The notes under the pieces: generated by a model
Database searches by the model: none
Seen by the model: the letters and a program-made list of their open reading frames with translations, nothing else
Told to the model about the DNA's origin: nothing
Part shown: positions 58,638 to 64,000 of the stretch, one piece after another
Layout of the letters: each line of letters starts with the position of its first letter
Numbering within the stretch: the first letter of the stretch is position 1
Made by a program: the position numbers and the translations under genes
Source of the DNA: Megascapheus bottae
Taxonomy: Eukaryota; Chordata; Mammalia; Rodentia; Geomyidae
Direction of reading: 5' to 3'
NCBI GenBank assembly: GCA_024803745.1
Contig: JANJXV010000030.1
Span: forward strand, 1,073,001 to 1,137,000
Length of the DNA: 64,000 nucleotides

Positions 58638-61600
58638 GTGACCGCCGGGCGAGTCCTCCGTGGGTGGCGGGCGCGGGGCGGCCGGGCTCCGAGGGGCCGA
58701 GCGCGCGGCCCAGCCGGGACCGCGGGTGGGGCCTCCAGTGCTGCGGCCCCGGCCCCGGGCGCTGGGCTCGGCGGGAGGCGAAGGGGAGCTCCGGGCGGCG
58801 GACTTGCCGGAGGCTTCCCGGGCCGCGCCCGCGGGGCCCGCCGCCCTCCCGGCTCCCGCAGGGCGCCCCGTCTGCAGCCCCGGAAGCAGTCACCCCTGCC
58901 CGGCCGGCCCGGCCGCCTCCGCCGCGGTGTCCCGGGAGGCGAGCGGGCGGACTGGCGGGGCCTGTCCGGCCTGCGGGCCCGCGTGGCCGCGGGACCAGCT
59001 GGCGGCGGAGCCTCCCGCAGGGAGCGCTCTCGAGCTGGACAGGCAGGGTCGCCGGGGCACCGTGGAGACGCCAGGCGGCGGGACGGAGTAGAAGGGAAAG
59101 CAGGACCGCGAAGGCAGCCTGCAGGAGGAAAGGGGAGCCCCCGTGGCCTGGCAGCACGAAGCAGGCACACAGCCTTTGTTCTGGGCCTGTCCCTGCGGAC
59201 ATGCATGCTCCGCCCTGGGCAGACAGAGAGGGCATGGCCCCGTGGACCTCCGCTGGGAGCCCGGCCCGCCTCACACGAGTCGCCCTACCTGGCACTGTGA
59301 GTTCACTTTCCGGGGGACCACGTCCGGGTGTGGTCAGTGTTTCCCGGTTCCAGGGCACACTCCGGCAGGAGGCACATGACTTCCTGAGGCGCCTTCCTAG
59401 GTACAGAGCTGCTCAGGCTGTGATGCTGGTCTACCGCCACAGACCTGGGGCTGGACTGTGGTCACGTGATGTGTCCTGCTGGCCATGTGGCCCGTGGCTG
59501 GCCGTGGCAGGGACCCTCACGGCCTGCCATCCACACGGGCGCTCACTGCAGTGTGACATGTAGAGGAGAGATGTATGGACGCAGGCTGGGACGCCTTGGC
59601 AGCCCTGGGTGTGGCCACAGAATGGTCTGACTCAGCACACAGGACTCCAGGTGCTTGGTGCCCACCAGCTTGAACCTTCCCTGCCCCGGTCGTAGGGACT
59701 GGACACAGCCAAGGCCTGCAAAGGGAGCTGGAACCACGTTTGTTCCTCATGTGACTGGGGGAGGGAGGTGGCAGCTGTTTTGTGAAGCATCTGGGGAAGG
59801 GTGTGGTGGTCGTGCCAGGAGACACCCCAAAGCCACTGTGTCGTGGCTGTGTGTGAAATGCAGGGCTGAGGGAAGAGAACTGCCCATTCAGAAGCATGGG
59901 TCCCTGCCCCCTGGGGGCTGACATCAGCTTCTGCCACCCGTGGTGTCCTGGGCCTGCCAGTGTTAGTGGGGATGTGGAAACATGAGGAGGCTCACCTAGG
60001 AAGAATGAAGTGCTGGAATGTGTGTATCCTGGATTGTATGCCACAAAACAGCGTCGGGCACTGCAGAGGGCACCCCGGCCCTGTGCTCGTGTCAGTCAGC
60101 TTGCTTCCGGTCTTCCCCCCACAACAGGCAGTGCCAGTCGCAGAGAAGCTGCCTCCCCAGTGCAGCCTGCATCCAGGCTTCGCGCACGGAGTACACTGTG
60201 GCGAGCGCCCTGACCCCCGCCTCTCTCCTCTTTCAGGGGTTGGCAAAACGACCTTGATCCAGAAAGCCAGCCAGGCTCTGCAGTCCTCTGGGGTACCCGT
60301 GGACGGGTTTTACACGGAAGAGGTCAGACAGGGGGGCAGGAGGGTGGGATTTGACGTCGTCACCTTGTCTGGAGCTCGAGGGCCTCTGTCTCGAGTCGGG
60401 TATGTTGTTTCAGCGGTTTCTGGCAGTATGGAGGTTTGACTGCGGGCCTGGCAGGGAGGCATGCGGCCAGCCCCACACATTTCATTTCTGCAGGACCTTA
60501 AGCAGCTTGCAGTCTGCATCTTGGGAGTGTCTCCATCTGGCTTCACTAAAGCTCATTTGGGGTGTGGGGTCCTGCCCCCTGTAGAGAGCCGGGGTACACT
60601 GCCGTGGGCACTGAGGAACTTCTCAGAAAGAAAACACCCTCCTGTGTCCACAAGGCCGGGAGCCAGCGTCTCCTCTCACCTCCCTCTTTAAGTGGGTGTA
60701 GTGGGTGTGAAGCGGGATGTGTGTGGGCCCTGGGGCCAGCTCTCAGACCCTGGGGACTCCCTCAAGTGCACAGATCCACACAGGCTCCCTTCCTTGCAGG
60801 TCAGAGCCCCCGCTGGGAAAGCCCAGGTGCCGTGTGGGGCCGTACGTGGTGGACCTGGCCTCCTTTGAGCAGTTGGCGCTTCCTGTCCTGAGGAAGGTGA
60901 GTGCGTGGGCTCTGCCCTGAGCCAGGAGGTTGCCAGCCATGGCTTAGCTCCCCCCCCAGCCGTGCCCAGTGCCCAGCTGACAGCGTGTGTCTCTGCAGGC
61001 AGGTTCCGGTGGAGGCCCTCAGCTGACGGTGTGCGTCATTGACGAGGTCGGGAAAATGGAGCTCCTCAGCCAGCCCTTCACCCAGGCTGTCCGCCAGGCG
61101 CTCTGTGCCCCGGGCACTGTCGTCCTGGGCACCATCCCCGCCCCCAAGGGGACGCCGCTGGCGCTGGTGGAGGAGATCAGGAGCCGGCGGGACGTGGCGG
61201 TGCTCGGCGTGAGTGGACCGAGTGGGAGGGCCCTCGGGGTCAGCCGGCCCCTGCCCCATCCCCTGCCCCCATCCCCTACCCCCATCCCCTGCCCTCGCCT
61301 CGGTTGTCTGTGAGCTGGAGGCACCTGCCTGGTCCTGTGCAGGTAGTGGCCACAGCAGCTAAACAGAAAGGCCACATGAGCCGCCCTTGAGGCTGCTGTG
61401 TTAGCATTGGCCCCGGGGACCGGCTCCAGAGCCTCCCACCTCCAGGAACACGCCAACACCACCCGGCCATTGTCCTCCAGCCCCCTCCCCGCTGGGTGCT
61501 GCCTTGTTAGGCCTGTGCCAGCCTGGGTGCCACCTCCTCTTCCAGAGCCTCACCCTGTTCCTCATCCCGCCCTCTCTCCCGGGCCCATCCCCAGATAACG

Positions 61601-61933
61601 CCAGGTGGGGTGAGAGCCACGTTCCCAGCACGTGGGCATGGGGGCTCTGCTGTGGCACAGGCCCCTCGGCCTTCAGGTGCCAGGCACACCCGCCACCTGT
61701 GTCTGTCACCAGGCTTCTCGGCCCCGGTCCTTTTGTGTCCAGCGCCACTGACTGCTGTTCAGGTTACATCCACTGACACCAGCGCAGAGGGTGGCACTGT
61801 GTCACCTGCCCACCATGCTGGGCTCCTGTAGGTGTCCTGAGGCCTGAGCTGTGACGTCCTCCCTCAGGTTACCAGGGAGAACAGAAACCACCTGTTGCCT
61901 GAGATCGTCTCCTGTGTGCAGAGCCGGAAGTGA
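58604..61933 (+). CDS. NTPCR: Cancer-related nucleoside-triphosphatase, five coding exons, complete
   Basis: Joining 58604-58637, 60237-60399, 60800-60896, 60999-61208 and 61868-61933 gives 570 nt and a 189-residue protein; I recall 190 for human. The family (THEP1/C1orf57) slowly hydrolyses NTPs to NDPs with a P-loop kinase-like fold. The Walker A motif GPPGVGKT is at residues 9-16, FYTEEVRQGGRR and GFDVVTLSG follow in exon 2, and the Walker B segment VCVIDEVGKMEL has its Asp-Glu at 113-114. LGTIPAPKG and LALVEEI follow in exon 4, and the protein ends in VQSRK. All introns have GT and AG borders and all phases agree. The start codon has G at -3 and +4. The gene lies downstream of MAP10 on the same strand and converges on PCNX2. 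No residue of the nucleotide-binding motifs is missing. Confidence 0.95.
60237..60399 (+). CDS. NTPCR: NTPCR coding exon 2
   Basis: The exon follows a pyrimidine-rich tract ending in TTTCAG and completes Gly12 before VGKTTL. It encodes residues 12-65 and two bases of Gly66, and ends at a GTATGT donor. The family motif VPVDGFYTEEVRQGG is intact. Confidence 0.95.
60800..60896 (+). CDS. NTPCR: NTPCR coding exon 3
   Basis: The exon starts after CCTTGCAG and ends at a GTGAGT donor. It completes Gly66 and encodes residues 67-98, including VGPYVVDLASFEQLALPVLR, which matches the family closely. Confidence 0.95.
60999..61208 (+). CDS. NTPCR: NTPCR coding exon 4
   Basis: This 210-nt exon is in phase 0 at both ends, between CTCTGCAG and GTGAGT. 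It encodes residues 99-168, with the Walker B Asp113-Glu114 and LGTIPAPKG. The first residues (AGSGGGPQ) differ from the human stretch I remember, which is the least conserved part of the family. Confidence 0.95.
61868..61933 (+). CDS. NTPCR: NTPCR coding exon 5 with stop
   Basis: After CCCTCAG the exon encodes VTRENRNHLLPEIVSCVQ and SRK, then TGA. It is one serine shorter than the human C-terminus as I recall it. Confidence 0.93.
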   Translation, partial: VTRENRNHLLPEIVSCVQSRK

Positions 61934-62366
61934 AGCCTCATGGCCCAGCCAGCCCGGCTGCCTCCAGCGCCAGGACCTCAGGACCTCGCTCCAGAACCTG
62001 AGCAGCTGCTTCCCTGAGATGTTCAGGACTGAACAGCGCCCGGTGCTGGGTGGCGCATGTGACAGGCTGTCTCTGGTTGGTTTGGGCACACTGGTCTGTG
62101 TGCACATCCCCTGGCAGCGTGTGATTGGGGCCCATTATGGGAGTGAGAGGGGGTCTTTGGAGTCTGGTGGAGGCCCCTCCCCCGTGCTCCCCGCGTGCTG
62201 GGGGTGGGGAGAGGACTTCACCTCTAGCTTCACGCCCCATGAAAGCCACCCTCTCCACGTGCTGCTTCAGCCTCAGCAGCTTGAACAACGTTTGACCTCC
62301 TTGTTTTCTGTAAAGGAAGCCATTTCTGCTTTTCCCATCTGTCTCTCGTTTATTCCGTTTCTTATT

Positions 62367-62372
62367 AATAAA
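62367..62372 (+). terminator. NTPCR: Poly(A) signal of NTPCR
   Basis: AATAAA lies 434 bp after the NTPCR stop codon in an AT-rich pocket of otherwise GC-rich DNA, and is the first canonical hexamer after the stop. It is followed by GT-rich sequence (TGTGGGAGG, GTAGAGGTGAGG), as expected downstream of a cleavage site. Confidence 0.75.
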
Positions 62373-62838
62373 ATGTGGAATTTGGGACACAGCATCCTTA
62401 TGTGGGAGGCGTGCCTGCAGCAGGTAGAGGTGAGGGCTGGTCACCCCGGCCTTACTCTTCCCTGCCTGGGAGCCAGGGCGCAGTGGAGGTGAGGCCTGGT
62501 CACCCCTGCCCTGCCCTGCCCTGCCCGGGAGCTGGGGTGCTCACCTGTCTCTTTGGGGAGCTTCCCCCTTCTTGGGTGTCCAACACCCACCAGCTGAGCT
62601 GCAGCCGACTGCCACCCAGTGCATGCCACTGTAGCTGAACCCCAGGAAACAGATGGCCATTCTGGGGGCTGGAAAGGTGTCCTAGACAGACTCAGGGACA
62701 TAGAGGACTGCAGTAGCCGTGTCAGTCTCTCCAGACAGACAGCAATGTGCAATTCAGCCTAACAGTTGTAGTGAGGACACTTTCTGATTATAGAGCTATT
62801 AGTTACTATTACAGGGCTAGGAATTGCTCATTCTTACC

Positions 62839-63030
62839 TTGAGGAGAAAAGGGGGAGGGAAGAGGGAGCAGATGAGAAAAGAGAGGAGAAAGGTAGGGGT
62901 AGAGTGGAGGGTGGGAGCAGGGGAAGGAGGGGAGGGAAGGGGAGGGGAGCTAAGGGTTTGAGGGGGAGGGAGGCAAGGGTGGGAGAGGTGAAGAGGAGAG
63001 GAGGGAAGGAAGAGGGGGAAGAGAGGTGAG
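62839..63030. repeat. Purine-rich tract between convergent genes
   Basis: GGAGGAGAA-type sequence covers about 190 bp with very few pyrimidines on the plus strand. It lies about 470 bp after the NTPCR poly(A) signal and in the tail-to-tail interval with PCNX2. Confidence 0.85.
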
Positions 63031-63334
63031 AGTTACCACCTGCTTCTAGGTATAAGGGGTTTTCTGCTACTCTGCTCTTCCAGCTGGCATTGTAGACTTC
63101 CTGGAGCCCTTGCAGACATTGTGTGGCTGCCTCCCCCCCCCCCCCGGCTGGTATCTTTCTGACCAGCCCCTTAGTGGCCATAAAGTCCATGAGCAAGATT
63201 CCAGTTTCTGCTCTACCGGGTGGGCGTCCTGAATGCCGCTCTCACTCCATTAAAACGCTCTCACTCCATTAGAAACAACAGCAGTCGTAGCAGAACGCAG
63301 GCAGCAGACAGACACAGCAGCCACTTGTAAACAT

Positions 63335-63340
63335 TTTACT
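63335..63340 (-). terminator. PCNX2: Possible variant poly(A) signal for PCNX2
   Basis: The minus strand reads AGTAAA, a known minor poly(A) hexamer, about 585 bp after the PCNX2 stop. I see no AATAAA or ATTAAA on this strand between the stop and about 62,400. The use of this site is a guess. Confidence 0.3.
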
Positions 63341-63924
63341 TCCCGAAGAGAAGTGTGTGCAAATATGCTTGGAAGACGGGCATGCATTCCTGGGGAGTGC
63401 ACAGGGCCTGGGCCCGAGCAGCCTGCTGTGGCCCCTTCTGAACCCCCACCCTGACCGCCCCCCATGGCGGCGGAGGTGGGCCCTGGCGCAGGCAGCTCTG
63501 CTGGCCAGGCTGCCTGGGTTTGTCAGCTCAGAGCCCGTTTCACTGCCATGCGTGGGGCCCACAGACGGGTCACAGGACGGTTGTGCATCTACTTCTCAGG
63601 GTGACGGGAGTGAGCACAAAACGCTGATTGTCTGCATGCAGTGGGCCTGCCGTCCTGGGGGCAGGAGGGGGTGGTGGCGTCTCTGTGCTCTGCTGAAGGT
63701 GTCCAGGGCTCTTGTTTAAAATGTCAAATTCTTGTGCTGTGCTTGGGCTGGGCTGTGGCGTCTCCCTCTTGCACCCCTGGTCATGTGACTTTCATCCCCC
63801 CAAAGAACCTGAGATAAAGCTTTTCTGTCTTCTTGACCAGTGATCACCTCCGCCCCACCCCCGTCTCTCACACCACAAGGGGCTCCCACGGTGGGGTCAC
63901 GGGCCAGGGCAGGGGTCGGCCAGC

Positions 63925-64000
63925 TCACTGCTGCTCGTCAGAGGCGCTCTGCTGGGAAGCCGTGTCGTCCAGGCCCAGGTCCTCCTGGCTGGCCCGACTG
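63925..64000 (-). CDS. PCNX2: Last coding exon of pecanex homologue 2, partial
   Basis: On the minus strand the last 24 codons before TGA read SRASQEDLGLDDTASQQSAS and DEQQ. The acidic, Ser/Gln-rich ending is what I would expect for the cytoplasmic tail of a pecanex protein, a large multi-pass membrane protein, but the match is from memory. The stronger support is synteny, since PCNX2 lies tail-to-tail with NTPCR in human. The exon runs off the right edge, so its 5' border is not seen. The stop lies about 1.55 kb from the NTPCR poly(A) signal. Confidence 0.7.
   Translation of the reverse strand, partial: SRASQEDLGLDDTASQQSASDEQQ

Larger units (their letters stand above)
57590..59100. other. 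CpG island over NTPCR promoter and exon 1
   Basis: CG dinucleotides are dense from about 57,590 through exon 1 and into intron 1. The island includes the GC-box array and the CGCGCGCGCG run near 57,955. No TATA box is evident. Confidence 0.8.
62420..63924. other. Convergent interval between NTPCR and PCNX2
   Basis: The interval holds a CCTGC run (62,500-62,525) and the purine tract, and on the minus strand presumably the PCNX2 3' UTR, up to an unknown cleavage site. Confidence 0.5.

Noticed and set aside
57763..59563. Long plus- and minus-strand frames of up to 528 codons around the NTPCR promoter
   Set aside because: They are CpG-island and GC-box minisatellite artefacts with Gly/Arg/Ala-rich repeats that continue into NTPCR intron 1.
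59960..60439. A 159-codon frame that includes NTPCR exon 2
   Set aside because: The upstream part is intron 1 and the 3' part is intron 2. The acceptor at 60,236 and donor at 60,400 fit the family protein exactly.

Overview
The window is mammalian nuclear DNA, most probably from a geomyoid rodent (pocket mouse, kangaroo rat or pocket gopher). The order call rests on about nine near-full-length copies of a dimeric SINE. Its left half resembles a rodent ID element and its right half matches what I remember of the 'Geo' monomer of IDL-Geo, a SINE described only from Geomyoidea. Spliced genes, CpG-island promoters, a truncated LINE-1 and many microsatellites exclude a prokaryote. The species is an inference, because no repeat library could be searched.

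Layout. Positions 1 to about 35,400 hold no gene that I can recognise; they are intergenic DNA with SINEs, one L1 3' end, a second very short L1 3' end, simple repeats and a few AT-rich blocks that look like conserved non-coding elements. At 35,416-36,297 an 880-bp CA/TACACA-rich repeat runs directly into a CpG island and the intronless gene MAP10 (36,447-38,912, +), which is complete and open. From 38.9 to 57.5 kb the DNA is again intergenic but unusually rich in tandem repeats: a GT/GA/GGGA compound tract, a 37-bp minisatellite of about 1.2 kb, and a G-rich minisatellite of about 1.26 kb. A second CpG island contains an array of 16 GC boxes and the first exon of NTPCR, whose five coding exons (58,604-61,933, +) join into a 189-residue NTPase. 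At the right edge (63,925-64,000, -) lies what I take to be the last coding exon of PCNX2, convergent with NTPCR.

The order MAP10 - NTPCR - PCNX2 with orientations +, +, - is the one I remember for human 1q42.2, which supports all three names together. The genes do not form a pathway. MAP10 is a microtubule-binding protein of the spindle and midbody, NTPCR is a small THEP1-type nucleoside triphosphatase, and PCNX2 is a large multi-pass membrane protein of the pecanex family.

I found no undescribed multi-gene system. The most interesting signals are the tandemly amplified GC-box array in the NTPCR promoter, the sharing of one right-hand monomer between two SINE families with different left halves, the dinucleotide higher-order repeat abutting MAP10, and lineage-specific amino-acid repeats inside the MAP10 N-terminal region.
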